In this document: piece after piece, positions 7,742-16,763 of the stretch
Layout of the letters: each line of letters opens with the position of its first letter
Numbering within the stretch: the first letter of the stretch is position 1
Source of the DNA: Brevibacterium sp. RIT 803
GTDB lineage: Bacteria > Actinomycetota > Actinomycetes > Actinomycetales > Brevibacteriaceae
Direction of reading: 5' to 3'
Length of the DNA stretch: 64,000 bases
Assembly: GCF_016892625.1 (NCBI RefSeq)
Contig: NZ_JAFEMW010000001.1
Span: forward strand, 744,001-808,000
Translations under genes and position numbers: made by a program
Notes under the pieces: generated by a model
What the model saw: the letters and a program-made list of their open reading frames with translations, nothing else
Databases searched by the model: none
What the model was told of the DNA's origin: nothing

Positions 7742-8227
7742 TCAGTAGCTCGCTTCTTCAGCGGCAACGCCCGCCATGATCGCCAGCACCATGACACCGA
7801 TGTAGAGGCCCCAGAAGATCAGCCAGAATCCAGCACCGAGGTAACCTACCCAGAGTGCGGTCAGCGCCATCGCGTCTCCACGTTCGCCTCGCTGACGTAT
7901 CTGTCTGCGAGCGATGTGGCCCATGACGATCCCGGCGAGGCCCGCGGGGACAAAGGATGTCATGGTCCCTGCAAGTGACAGCACCATGGCGATGATCGCC
8001 ACCGTGTTGGTCGGCGCGATCGGTTGGTAGATGTAGGTGATGGGGCCCGCGAACCCTGGGTTGGGTCCGAACCCTGGGTCGGGTCCGAACCCTGGGCTGG
8101 GTCCGAACCCTGGTTTGGTTCCGTATGCGACCGACTGTGAGTAGGCGGAATAACCTGGGTAGCCACCGTGTGCCGAATGACTCGAAGCTGCTTTGCTGCC
8201 GCTGGCGGACAGTTGCCGAGTGTGCAT
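7742..8227 (-). CDS. DUF4190-type membrane protein, paralog 2
   Basis: About 161 residues, with the same architecture as its neighbours. A Ser/Gly/Pro/Phe-rich N-terminus contains four hexapeptide repeats of GFGPNP type, encoded by an 18-bp tandem repeat. Then come TNTVAIIAMVLSLAG, the GIVMGHIARRQIRQRGERGDAMA motif and a C-terminal transmembrane pair. Function unknown. The ATG at 8227 is chosen because AGGAG precedes it, although a GTG at 8260 keeps the frame open. The conserved basic GHIARxQI loop is shared with paralog 1. Confidence 0.8.
   Translation of the reverse strand: MHTRQLSASGSKAASSHSAHGGYPGYSAYSQSVAYGTKPGFGPSPGFGPDPGFGPNPGFAGPITYIYQPIAPTNTVAIIAMVLSLAGTMTSFVPAGLAGIVMGHIARRQIRQRGERGDAMALTALWVGYLGAGFWLIFWGLYIGVMVLAIMAGVAAEEASY
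8051..8122. repeat. Four-copy 18-bp coding tandem repeat
   Basis: Units at 8051, 8069, 8087 and 8105 share GAACCCTGG-TGGGTCC with a few differences. They encode PGFGP-type hexapeptides in the N-terminus of DUF4190 paralog 2. Confidence 0.9.
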
Positions 8228-8455
8228 ATCTGGTTCGCTCCTGTTGCTGTGGCTGTTCACGGGATGATCCCTGTGGAAGGGATGCTCCCCTTGCGTCTGA
8301 CGACAACGCTATCGAGCCGCACAGTTCCGACGAGGGCGAACCTGTTGCAATCCTGCACCACCGGTGTCAGGGCAGAAAATGGATCCTCATGAGCTGCGCC
8401 TCCAGAAGTCGGCTCCACAGCACTTGGTTCTCCCGACGAGGATCCTGACGATCCC

Positions 8456-9103
8456 TCAGTAGCCCATCCCGGCAGCGAGGACTCCAAGACCCAGAACGCC
8501 GACGAAGATGACGATCATCAGCAGAGCGAAGCCGATGCCGATGTAACCCATGACCAGCCCTGCGGTGGCCTGGCCTCGTCCGTCTTCGCCGGTTCTCTTG
8601 ATCTGGCCGCGAGACACATGACCGAAGATGACCGCGAGGATCGGGGCGATCCACAGGAACATCGCCACGATTGAGAACAATATGCCGATGACAGGGACCA
8701 AGGAGAGGATGCTGCAGACCAAACCGCCGCCGAGCCCGATGATGCCCATCCACATCGCCCAGCCCGACAGAGTGTTCACTGCCGGCCGCACCATCATCGG
8801 TGCTCCGTAGGTCATCGGCTGGCTGTATCCCGTCGGCTGACTGTAGCCGTAGGCGTCCGGCTGGCTGTAGCCATACGTGCCCGGCTGGATGTAGACCGCT
8901 GGGCCGGACTGGGTCTGCTGATACGGGTTCGGGTTCGAATACGGGTTCGCGTTCGGGTTCGAGTACTGGCCCTGGTCCTGATACTGGCCCGAGCCGTGCC
9001 CTGACTGCGGCTGGGACGCGCCGTACCCATTGTTGAGCTGTTGGGATCCGACCTGTGGTGGATCGCTCGGGCGATAGTTCGGGTTGTATGACACGCTCTT
9101 CAC
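8456..9103 (-). CDS. DUF4190-type membrane protein, paralog 3
   Basis: About 215 residues. It has a long Gln/Tyr/Asn/Pro-rich N-terminus with YSNPN and YGYSQP repeats (about 1-105) and then three or four hydrophobic segments with the motif AVIFGHVSRGQIKRTGEDGRG, the DUF4190 equivalent of the GHIARxQI motif in its two neighbours. The prion-like N-terminal composition suggests a flexible cytoplasmic tail. Function unknown. The start is uncertain: GTG at 9103 (VKSVSYNPNY) is used, with no strong ribosome binding site. It is transcribed away from the mannosyltransferase gene at 9279. Confidence 0.75.
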   Translation of the reverse strand: MKSVSYNPNYRPSDPPQVGSQQLNNGYGASQPQSGHGSGQYQDQGQYSNPNANPYSNPNPYQQTQSGPAVYIQPGTYGYSQPDAYGYSQPTGYSQPMTYGAPMMVRPAVNTLSGWAMWMGIIGLGGGLVCSILSLVPVIGILFSIVAMFLWIAPILAVIFGHVSRGQIKRTGEDGRGQATAGLVMGYIGIGFALLMIVIFVGVLGLGVLAAGMGY

Positions 9104-9278
9104 CGTTTCATTCGTTTGCCGCCTGTTGGGGACTACCTTAGTCGTGTCAAGGGCCCGAAGGACAATACGCCGACGTCCCCCAACCCGCCGCTCGTGCTGA
9201 TCTCCCGCCGCACATGAACGACTCACCCTGAGGACCAGATGGGAAGAAGCGTCTCCCCGGACCTTAAACTTGACGATA

Positions 9279-11234
9279 ATGACTCAACCCGAAGATCCCC
9301 AGGCGCCGAGGTGGTCCACCGACCCCGCGGATGAGTCCACCGACCCCACACACTCCCACACCGACTCCCCCTCATCCGCAACGACTTCAGTCACCGACTC
9401 CCCCTCGTCTGCAGCGGCTTCGGCTGCCACCAAGCTCATCGCCCGGGAACGTCGTGCTGACCGGCGCGAATCGATCCGCGCCAATGCAGCTGCAATCCGC
9501 AGGCGCACCTTCAGCGCCGGAATGTGGGCGACGCGCGCGCCGATCTGGATGTGGCCGGCCCTGCTCATCATCACAGCTATCGGTGGTGTACTCCGGCTCT
9601 TCAACCTCGACTTCCCCCACCGTCTGATCTTCGACGAAACCTATTACGTCAAGGACGCCTACTCCGTCTTCAAGTTCGGCTACGAACGCTCCTGGCCGGA
9701 AAATGCCGATGAATCCTTCAACGCCGGTGACCCGAGCGTCATCGAGTCCACTCCTGAATATGTCGTCCACCCGCCGTTGGGCAAATGGATCATCGGTGCC
9801 GGCATCCACCTCTTCGGCGCCGACGATTCCTTCGGCTGGCGGTTCTCCGTCGCCATCGTCGGCACCCTGACGATCTTCCTCATGGGCTTCATCGCGTGGA
9901 AGCTCTTCCGCTCCGCGTTCTTCGCCTGCGTGGCCGCTGGCCTGCTCTCGATCGATGGTGAGCACTTCGTGCATTCGCGCACGAGCCTGCTCGACATCAT
10001 CCTCATGGCCTTCGTCCTCCTTGCCTTCGCCTTCATCGTTATCGACCGAGAGTTCGTCACGATGCGCTTGGCCCGTTTCACAGCGTCGGTCGCTCCCCCG
10101 GCAGACTCGTCAAAAGAGCAGGCATCAGACCCAGCATCAGACCAGGCATCAGACCAGGCATCAGAGCGATCTCGCGACCGTCACCCATCGCGAAGCAAGG
10201 ATCTCATCAATTTCGGGCCCCGCCTCGGCGTGCGTCCCTGGCTCATCGCCGCAGGCATCAGCCTGGGTCTGGCGATGGGAGTGAAATGGTCGGGCCTCTA
10301 TGCCGTTGCCGCATTCGGGATCCTCGTCGTCGCCTGGGACGTGCATTCGCGCCACCGCGCCGGAACCGTCCACCCCTGGCTGGGCATGCTCATCCGCGAC
10401 AGCATTCCTGCGTTCATCAAACTCGTGCCCGTGGCGCTGCTGACCTATATCGTCACCTGGTCCGGGTGGATCCGATCCGATGACGCTTGGGACCGGCAGT
10501 GGGCGTTCGAGAACGGCGGCTGGTGGAGCGCGCTGCCGGACTGGCTGCTGTGGCTTCCATCTCTGGCCCACTACCACTACACGGCGTATTCGTTCCATGT
10601 CGGTCTCGACTCGGAACACCCCTATATGTCGAACCCCTGGGGGTGGATCGTCCAGTGGCGGCCGACCTCCTTCTACTACGAATCCCCTGACCAGGGCAGC
10701 ATGGGCTGCGCCGTCGAGCATTGTTCTGCGGCGATCACCTCGCTCGGCAATCCGGTCATCTGGGGCCTGGCGCCCATCGCCATCCTCGTCGCGCTGGTCG
10801 CGTGGATCATCCGCCGAGATGTTCGCGCCGGAGTCATCCTGGCCGGACTCGCCGCGACGTGGCTGCCCTGGTTCGCCTACCAGGAACGCACCATCTTCAC
10901 CTTCTACACGATCGTCATGGTGCCCTTCGTCGTCCTCGCGTTCACCTACTGCCTGACGCTGCTGTGGGGCCGAGTCCCCACCGCTGCGACTGCCGCCCCG
11001 ACTCCGGCAGGTAGCACTGCAGGCTTCTTCGACTCCGCGCCCAAACCGCGGGGTCCCGTCTTCGCCGGTCGCGGCACGCGAATCCCCTGGTCCCTGTTCG
11101 GCCGTCGGATGGCCGTGGGCCTCATCCTTGTGGCCGCAATTATGGCATTCGCCTACTTCTGGCCGATCTACACCGGCGAAGTCATTCCCTTCGACGCCTG
11201 GAACAACCGCATGTGGAACGTCACCTGGCGCTGA
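9279..11234 (+). CDS. pmt: Dolichyl-phosphate-mannose protein mannosyltransferase (GT39, PMT)
   Basis: About 651 residues, a polytopic membrane GT-C enzyme with roughly ten hydrophobic segments. After a Ser/Thr/Asp-rich cytoplasmic N-terminus it has the catalytic Asp-Glu motif in the first extracytoplasmic loop (HRLIFDETYYVKDAYS), then HPPLGKW and HFVHSRTSLLDI. In mycobacteria the homologue (Rv1002c) transfers mannose from polyprenyl-phosphate-mannose to secreted proteins and is divergent from rsmI, as here. The ATG at 9279 is chosen over a TTG nine bases upstream. An acidic Ser/Gln-rich insert near residue 275 is unlike the usual family. Confidence 0.93.
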   Translation: MTQPEDPQAPRWSTDPADESTDPTHSHTDSPSSATTSVTDSPSSAAASAATKLIARERRADRRESIRANAAAIRRRTFSAGMWATRAPIWMWPALLIITAIGGVLRLFNLDFPHRLIFDETYYVKDAYSVFKFGYERSWPENADESFNAGDPSVIESTPEYVVHPPLGKWIIGAGIHLFGADDSFGWRFSVAIVGTLTIFLMGFIAWKLFRSAFFACVAAGLLSIDGEHFVHSRTSLLDIILMAFVLLAFAFIVIDREFVTMRLARFTASVAPPADSSKEQASDPASDQASDQASERSRDRHPSRSKDLINFGPRLGVRPWLIAAGISLGLAMGVKWSGLYAVAAFGILVVAWDVHSRHRAGTVHPWLGMLIRDSIPAFIKLVPVALLTYIVTWSGWIRSDDAWDRQWAFENGGWWSALPDWLLWLPSLAHYHYTAYSFHVGLDSEHPYMSNPWGWIVQWRPTSFYYESPDQGSMGCAVEHCSAAITSLGNPVIWGLAPIAILVALVAWIIRRDVRAGVILAGLAATWLPWFAYQERTIFTFYTIVMVPFVVLAFTYCLTLLWGRVPTAATAAPTPAGSTAGFFDSAPKPRGPVFAGRGTRIPWSLFGRRMAVGLILVAAIMAFAYFWPIYTGEVIPFDAWNNRMWNVTWR

Positions 11235-11365
11235 CGGCTCGGTTCCGACTCGGGTGACAAACCCGGCCCCACGGCACCTCGACACACACCCGCCACGAAG
11301 GCGTCGCCTCGGCGACATTGATCGTTCACCTGGGGGCCACATGCCGTCGTTAGCGTCGAATCATT

Positions 11366-12745
11366 GTGAACTACCAATCGACTCTGACTCCCCCAGCGCC
11401 CACCGATCGCGTGGCCACAGCGCCCGCTGACAACGAAAGCGCAGCACGGCAGCATCGGGCCGTGGCGATCATTCCCGCCCGGGGCGGCTCCAAGGGAATT
11501 CCGCTGAAGAACCTGCAGAAGGTCGCCGGGGTCTCGCTTCTGGCGCGCGCGATCAACGCAGCCAACTCAACACAGAGCATCGACCGCGTGGTCGTCTCGA
11601 CCGATCATGAGGGAATCGCCGCAGAAGCGATTCGCGCCGGCGCCGAGGTGTGCCACCGTCCCGCTGACATCGCCGGTGACACCGCGACCAGCGAATCGGC
11701 CCTGATCTACACGCTGGCCAACCTCGGCGAGGAATTCGACACCACCGTGTTCATGCAGTGCACCTCTCCGTTCATCGACTCTGCCTCGATCGACAACGCG
11801 GTCGCCGCCGTGCGCGACGGGGAAGCCGACGTCGTGTTCTCCGCCGTCGAGGACCACTCGTTCCTGTGGCGCCTCGATGACGGCAGATCCGCAGTCGCCG
11901 TCGGTCACGAAGCCAGCTTCCGGCCCCGCCGCCAGGACCGTGCCAAGCACTACAACGAGACCGGCGCGTTCTACGTCATGCGCACCGACGGCCTGCTTGA
12001 GCACGAGCACCGCTTCTTCGGCCGCGTCACGATCGAAGAGGTCCCACCCGAGCACGCCCGCGAAATCGACGACATGTCCGACCTCTCACTGGTCCGCGCG
12101 ATCGCCTCCACGCAGGAGACCGCGCAGGTCATCGACGTCGACGCCCTCGTCACCGACTTCGACGGAGTCCACACCGACGACGGTGCCTATGTCGACGAGG
12201 ACGGCAACGAACAGGTCCGCGTCCATCGCGGCGACGGCATGGGAGTCTCACGCCTCGTCAGATCAGGACTGCCTGTCATGATCCTGTCGAAGGAACGCAA
12301 CCCAGTCGTCACCCGCAGGGCGGAAAAACTTCACGTAGACGTAACCCAGGGCGTCGACAATAAATCGAAGGTCCTGCAGTCGTGGATCGATGAACAGGGC
12401 CTCGACGCAACCCGAGTGGCCTACGTCGGAAACGACATCAACGACCTCGAAGCCTTCGACGTCGTCGGCTGGCCCATCGCAGTCGCGGACGCCCACCCCA
12501 AGGTGCTCGCAGCGGCTCGAGTGGTCCTCGATCGGCCGGGCGGAAAGGGAGCTGTCCGCGAAGTCTGCGACCTCATCCCCGTGCCTGACCAGGCAACGCA
12601 GCAGCTGCCGACGCGGGGCCTGACATCCGTTCTGGACTCCGACTCACACCACACCAATGCTCACCGACCATCCATCCAGCAGCAACAGCCGTTGCTCACG
12701 AATCACGCAGCAAGTTTGCGTACCAATCGAAAGCAGGTTTCATGA
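11366..12745 (+). CDS. neuA: Fusion of CMP-nonulosonate cytidylyltransferase and KdsC-like HAD phosphatase
   Basis: 459 residues. Residues about 32-255 are an N-acylneuraminate cytidylyltransferase (IIPARGGSKGIPLKNL, QCTSPFI, HYNETGAFYVM). Residues about 265-415 are a HAD phosphatase of YrbI/KdsC type. Its nucleophile and general-acid Asp pair (VTDFDGVHTDDG), Ser and Lys positions (ILSKERN, NKSKVL) and metal-binding GNDINDLEAF all look intact. The fusion could dephosphorylate a nonulosonate-9-phosphate and activate it as a CMP-sugar. The start is GTG, and the last four bases overlap neuB (ATGA). No neuC-type epimerase lies in the window. The C-terminal 45 residues are Gln/His/Ser-rich and look disordered. 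Confidence 0.88.
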   Translation: MNYQSTLTPPAPTDRVATAPADNESAARQHRAVAIIPARGGSKGIPLKNLQKVAGVSLLARAINAANSTQSIDRVVVSTDHEGIAAEAIRAGAEVCHRPADIAGDTATSESALIYTLANLGEEFDTTVFMQCTSPFIDSASIDNAVAAVRDGEADVVFSAVEDHSFLWRLDDGRSAVAVGHEASFRPRRQDRAKHYNETGAFYVMRTDGLLEHEHRFFGRVTIEEVPPEHAREIDDMSDLSLVRAIASTQETAQVIDVDALVTDFDGVHTDDGAYVDEDGNEQVRVHRGDGMGVSRLVRSGLPVMILSKERNPVVTRRAEKLHVDVTQGVDNKSKVLQSWIDEQGLDATRVAYVGNDINDLEAFDVVGWPIAVADAHPKVLAAARVVLDRPGGKGAVREVCDLIPVPDQATQQLPTRGLTSVLDSDSHHTNAHRPSIQQQQPLLTNHAASLRTNRKQVS

Positions 12746-13629
12746 CTGATCAACTCGCCCCCGTGGCCTTCGGAGATCACCTCGTCGGCCCGAATCAGCC
12801 CGTGTACATGATCGGCGAAATCGGCATCAACCACAACGGCGACGTCGAGATCGCGAAGCAGCTCATGGATGTCGCCGTCACCGCCGGTGCCCAGGCCGTG
12901 AAGTTCCAGAAGCGCAATCCCGATGTGGCTGTGCCCGAACACCAGAAGTCGAAGATGCGCTCGACCCCTTGGGGCGAGATGACCTACCTCGACTACAAGT
13001 GGCGCGTCGAGTTCGGCCAGGAAGAGTATGCCGAGATCGACCGCTACGCCAAGGAAGTCGGTCTGCAGTGGTTCGCCTCCCCCTGGGACACTGACTCCGT
13101 GGACTTCCTCGAAAACGAGTTCGACGCTCTGACCTACAAGGTCGCCTCCGCTTCGCTGACTGACTTCGAACTCCTCCGTGCGATCGCCGCCACCGGCAAG
13201 CCGGTCCTGTGCTCCTCGGGCATGTCCGACTGGGCCACACTTGATGCAGCCGTCGAGGTCTTCAACCGCGACAAGCTGGTGCTCATGCACGCCACCTCGA
13301 CCTACCCGCTGCCTCCCGAAGAGGTCAACCTCAAGGCCATCCCCGCCATGCGTGAGCGTTACGGTGTGCCTGTGGGCTACTCCGGCCACGAGCTGGGCCT
13401 CGAGATCTCCTTCGCCGCCGCAGCACTGGGCGCCGTGACCATCGAACGCCACATCACCATGGACTCCTCGATGTGGGGCTCGGACCAGTCCGCATCAATG
13501 GAACCACGCGAGTTCACCTCGCTCGTCAAGGGCGTGCGCGTCCTCGAAACCGCCTTCGGTGACGGCGAGAAGCGCGTCATGCCGGGCGAAGAATCGAAGA
13601 TCGATTCGCTGCGCAAGGTCAGCGTCTGA
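12742..13629 (+). CDS. neuB: Nonulosonic acid (sialic/Kdn) synthase, SAF-less NeuB
   Basis: 295 residues. NeuB-family enzymes condense PEP with ManNAc, mannose-6-phosphate or a related sugar. The TIM-barrel motifs IGEIGINHNGD, AVKFQKR, ASPWDTDSVDFLE, KVASASLTDFELL, MHATSTYPLP, GYSGHELG and ERHITMD are all present. The protein ends at SLRKVSV, exactly where the C-terminal SAF/antifreeze-like domain of ordinary NeuB (about 345 residues) would start, and a stop codon and terminator follow. The SAF domain normally contributes to substrate binding, so specificity may differ. It is translationally coupled to neuA. Confidence 0.92.
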   Translation: MTDQLAPVAFGDHLVGPNQPVYMIGEIGINHNGDVEIAKQLMDVAVTAGAQAVKFQKRNPDVAVPEHQKSKMRSTPWGEMTYLDYKWRVEFGQEEYAEIDRYAKEVGLQWFASPWDTDSVDFLENEFDALTYKVASASLTDFELLRAIAATGKPVLCSSGMSDWATLDAAVEVFNRDKLVLMHATSTYPLPPEEVNLKAIPAMRERYGVPVGYSGHELGLEISFAAAALGAVTIERHITMDSSMWGSDQSASMEPREFTSLVKGVRVLETAFGDGEKRVMPGEESKIDSLRKVSV

Positions 13630-13677
13630 TCTGACCTGATCCTCGGTTGATCTGATCGCGGTCTGACCTGATCAGCT

Positions 13678-13720
13678 GACAACGGCCCCATCACCTCGCC
13701 GAGGTGGTGGGGCCGTTGTC
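13678..13720. terminator. Bidirectional terminator between neuB and the pyruvyltransferase gene
   Basis: A 21-bp inverted repeat with one mismatch (GACAACGGCCCCATCACCTC and its partner) has a minimal loop. It sits between convergent neuB and the minus-strand pyruvyltransferase gene and can serve both. Confidence 0.85.
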
Positions 13721-13834
13721 GTGTTCGCTCGTGTGCATCGAGCTCCTGGTGAATGTGCGTAGCGAGTTCTTTGTCGATGGGAGTGCAGGCCCGGGCGATG
13801 ATCGCCGGCTCCGTCTTCTGAGGCGCGCCGTTCT

Positions 13835-15565
13835 TCAGCGTTTGAACGCGCGCTTGATTCTCCGTGCTCGCCACGCCAGCCCATGCGCCGTCTTGTCGAT
13901 GAGGACCTTCGCTTCGGCGGTAGCTGTACGGTCATTGACCGACCTGAGCTGAGCATCGGACTTCTCGAGCTGCGACCGCAGTCCGGCGGCATCGTCGGCG
14001 TGCCGGTTCATCTCCGCAGTCTGAGTGTCGAGTTTCGTGGTCTGGGCATCAAGCTCCGCAGACTGTCGCTCGAGCAGAGTCTCCTTGTGCTTGAGTTGTG
14101 CACAGAGCTTCTCACGTTCCGCCTCGAGTGCCCTGCGCTGCGTGGCGGCATCGTCGAGTTTCAGTTTGTGCTCTCGACGGGTCTTCGAGAGTTCTCGCGT
14201 CTGAGCGGTGCTGAACTCCTCAGCCTCGGCGACTGCCGCGAGGTGGAACTCCTCGGCTCGGATGTCGGAGTCCGTCCGAGGATCCACGTCTGAGCCCGGG
14301 CCCGACGCGGGACGGAGTGCATCGCGGATATCGGCATGATTGACTGCAGTGGTGTCGAAGAGCTTCTGCCGCGTCGATGCGAGGTCGTCTTGCAGGTCAT
14401 TGCCCTGCGCGTAGGCATGCTCGATCGTATCGACGATCCGTTGGGCCAACGCGTGGACCCGCCGCGTCGCGTCGCCACCGGGACCGTCAGTCCCGGCATC
14501 GTCGCCGCTGACAGTGCCGCCGCTGACGCCGGTGCCATCACTGTCTGCGCCCGCACTTTCCGCTGTCATTCCTTCCGGCCCCACCGGCACGACGAATTCC
14601 GGGTGCCCGATGTCGTGTGCGAAGTAGCCCAGCTTGGCGTGCAGGTCGAGGGAGATCGGGATCGAGCCGACTCCGAAGGGGATCATCTGCGCGTGCCCGC
14701 GACCGCCCAGCACATAGGGGATTGTGGAGAACAGATCGAAGCCGGCGAAGAACCCGACGTCGGAGCCATATAGCCTGACCTCCTCGACTTCGGGCACCTC
14801 GGCAACCAACTTCCTCGACACTTCGGCGTCATCGGGGTGGAAGGGAACGCTGAGGATGGTCCACTCCTTGGCCACAAGCATGCGGGCTGCTTCGATCGTG
14901 GCTTGGTGGATCACCTCGGCGTCATAGCCGGCAGCCTGCTGGCGCGGATGAACGAGCATCTGGATCGCCAGGACCTTCTGGCTCGGATCGGGGCGTCGGC
15001 CAAGCAGAGGTTCGTAGAGCAGACCCGCAATGGACGTCGGGCAGGGTTGGAAGCGGATCCGATCCCCACCGTCGCCCAGGAACCGCGTCATCGACTCGAT
15101 GCTGCCGGTGTTGCGCAGACCGAAGAACACGGACTGATCGAGGACCTGACTGACATGGGAATGCATCAGCTCGTCGAACTCGGGCTGGCCGGGGAACCGG
15201 TTGTCGCCGAGCGCATAGACGATCAACGGCACCTCGATGGCGGCGAGCGCCTCGGCGGAGATCTTCCACTGCCAGCCCGAGAGCCGATTCGGGTTCGTGT
15301 CTTGGAGGAACAGCCCGCCACCGCCGATGACAACAGCATCGGCCGATGAATTGATCCGCTCGACCAGGGCCATGTCCACCTCGCGTCGCAGGGCCGCCGC
15401 CGAGGTGAAGTCCACCTGACCGACCGACTGCTCCGGGGAATCTGAGCCGGCCGACCCACCAGTGCCCATCACCCGGAAAGCGTCTCTGACCACGGGGAAC
15501 AGGGCCTTGTCGCCATAGTTTCCCCAGGTCGGGATGTCGAAGTGGAACAGCTTCAAGTCCGGCAT
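13835..15565 (-). CDS. Polysaccharide pyruvyltransferase family protein with C-terminal coiled coil
   Basis: About 576 residues. Residues about 1-330 match the CsaB/WcaK pyruvyltransferase fold (PTWGNYGDKALF at the N-terminus, DAVVIGGGGLFLQ, FFGLRNTGSIESM, GGRGHAQMIPFGVGSIPISL). These enzymes put a pyruvate ketal on a wall or capsule sugar using PEP. A Gly/Asp-rich linker (about 345-375) leads to a long Glu/Ala/Leu-rich coiled coil (about 410-550) and a basic tail, an unusual extension. ATG at 15565 is preferred to the GTG one codon upstream. Facing neuB and adjacent to the glycosyltransferases, it probably modifies the same polymer. Confidence 0.85.
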   Translation of the reverse strand: MPDLKLFHFDIPTWGNYGDKALFPVVRDAFRVMGTGGSAGSDSPEQSVGQVDFTSAAALRREVDMALVERINSSADAVVIGGGGLFLQDTNPNRLSGWQWKISAEALAAIEVPLIVYALGDNRFPGQPEFDELMHSHVSQVLDQSVFFGLRNTGSIESMTRFLGDGGDRIRFQPCPTSIAGLLYEPLLGRRPDPSQKVLAIQMLVHPRQQAAGYDAEVIHQATIEAARMLVAKEWTILSVPFHPDDAEVSRKLVAEVPEVEEVRLYGSDVGFFAGFDLFSTIPYVLGGRGHAQMIPFGVGSIPISLDLHAKLGYFAHDIGHPEFVVPVGPEGMTAESAGADSDGTGVSGGTVSGDDAGTDGPGGDATRRVHALAQRIVDTIEHAYAQGNDLQDDLASTRQKLFDTTAVNHADIRDALRPASGPGSDVDPRTDSDIRAEEFHLAAVAEAEEFSTAQTRELSKTRREHKLKLDDAATQRRALEAEREKLCAQLKHKETLLERQSAELDAQTTKLDTQTAEMNRHADDAAGLRSQLEKSDAQLRSVNDRTATAEAKVLIDKTAHGLAWRARRIKRAFKR

Positions 15566-15791
15566 CACATCAGGCTATGGGTGGTCGTCAACGTGATCGT
15601 GGGCGGCAAGCGAACGCCGGGTGAATTCGCGCTGTCTGAACCGTCAACCTCGGCGCAACCCACCGTTCGCTTAGGAATTCTACGATCAATCGAATGCGAA
15701 CCACACAACCCGTCCGCACAGGAGAACACGTGCATGCACCAGCGCACGCGACAAGCTCCATGACAGAAGAGCACCACCGCGAAAGGACCCA
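15566..15791. other. Divergent promoter region of the glycopolymer locus
   Basis: This 226-base spacer separates the pyruvyltransferase (minus) from the GT2-led operon (plus). A TACGAT hexamer near 15680 could be a -10 element for the plus-strand operon. No convincing gene is seen inside. Confidence 0.5.
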
Positions 15792-16763
15792 ATGACAGTC
15801 CCAGTCGTCAGTGTCATCATCGCTGCGAAGAACGCCGAGGAAACGATCGGCGGGAGCCTGAAGAGCCTGGTCAACCAGCGCTTCACCCGTGACGAACTGG
15901 AAGTCATCGTCGTCAACGACGGGTCCACCGATGACACCGCAGGAGTCATTGCCGAATTCGCCGATCACCTCAACCTGGTGACCATCCACAACTCGGAGTC
16001 ACGCGGAGTCTCCACCGCCCGCAACACCGCGCTGGAAGCTGCCACAGGTGAGACGATCACCTACCTCGACGGCGACGACTGGTACGCCCCTGGCCATCTG
16101 CGCTCCCTGACGGATTCGATCACCGGTCTGGGCGTGGACTTCGTCAAGACCAACTACCTCATCGTCAACGGCTTCAAACGCAAACTGCGCACGGCCCCCT
16201 GCCTCACCCACAACACGGCACTCAACCCCAGGGATTTCATCCTCCCCCACGATGCCTCGACGATGGTCGACTTCCCCGAGTGCTGGACCGGCATCTACTC
16301 CCGGTCCATGGCGCAGCGGGGTCTGCTCGAGTTCAACCCGGCCCTGCGGACCTGCGAGGATCGCCCCTGGACCTGGCGCCACCACCTCGAGACCGACAGC
16401 TTCGCCGTCGTCGACACCGCCGGCCTGTGCTATCGCAAGGGCAGCACCACCTCGTTGACGGCGATCTTCGACGAACGTCAGCTCGACTTCATCCCCGCCT
16501 TCCGCTCCGTGTTCGCGATGCTTGAGGAGAAGCCGGAGTTCCGTCGCTTCGAACGCAAGGCCGTCCGCAACTTCCTCTCCATCCTCTACTTCCAGATCCA
16601 CAACCGCGGCTCCTCGATGAATCACGAGGTCAGGTCGAAGCTCAACGTGGGTGCGGTGAACACCTTGCAGGGCGTCGACAACGACATCATCGACCAGGCC
16701 CTGCACAACTACGGGGAGCACCGACTGCCCGTGATCGAGTCGATCGTCAGGAGGGCCCGCTGA
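15792..16763 (+). CDS. Family 2 glycosyltransferase
   Basis: 323 residues. A GT-A fold is evident at the N-terminus: PVVSVIIAAKNAEETIGGSL, VIVVNDGSTDDT, GVSTARNTALEAATGETITY and the metal-binding LDGDDWY (about residues 92-98). The enzyme transfers a sugar from a nucleotide donor, probably at the cytoplasmic membrane. It starts with ATG after AAAGGA, and its stop overlaps the start of the next gene (TGATG). It leads a four-gene operon with two polysialyltransferase-like genes and a DUF6716-like gene, so it probably builds the linkage unit or backbone of the nonulosonate polymer. Confidence 0.88.
   Translation: MTVPVVSVIIAAKNAEETIGGSLKSLVNQRFTRDELEVIVVNDGSTDDTAGVIAEFADHLNLVTIHNSESRGVSTARNTALEAATGETITYLDGDDWYAPGHLRSLTDSITGLGVDFVKTNYLIVNGFKRKLRTAPCLTHNTALNPRDFILPHDASTMVDFPECWTGIYSRSMAQRGLLEFNPALRTCEDRPWTWRHHLETDSFAVVDTAGLCYRKGSTTSLTAIFDERQLDFIPAFRSVFAMLEEKPEFRRFERKAVRNFLSILYFQIHNRGSSMNHEVRSKLNVGAVNTLQGVDNDIIDQALHNYGEHRLPVIESIVRRAR

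Noticed and set aside
11303-11316. Short GTCGCC-TC-GGCGAC hairpin after the mannosyltransferase gene
   Set aside because: The six-bp stem with a two-base loop cannot form a proper hairpin and is expected by chance at this GC content.
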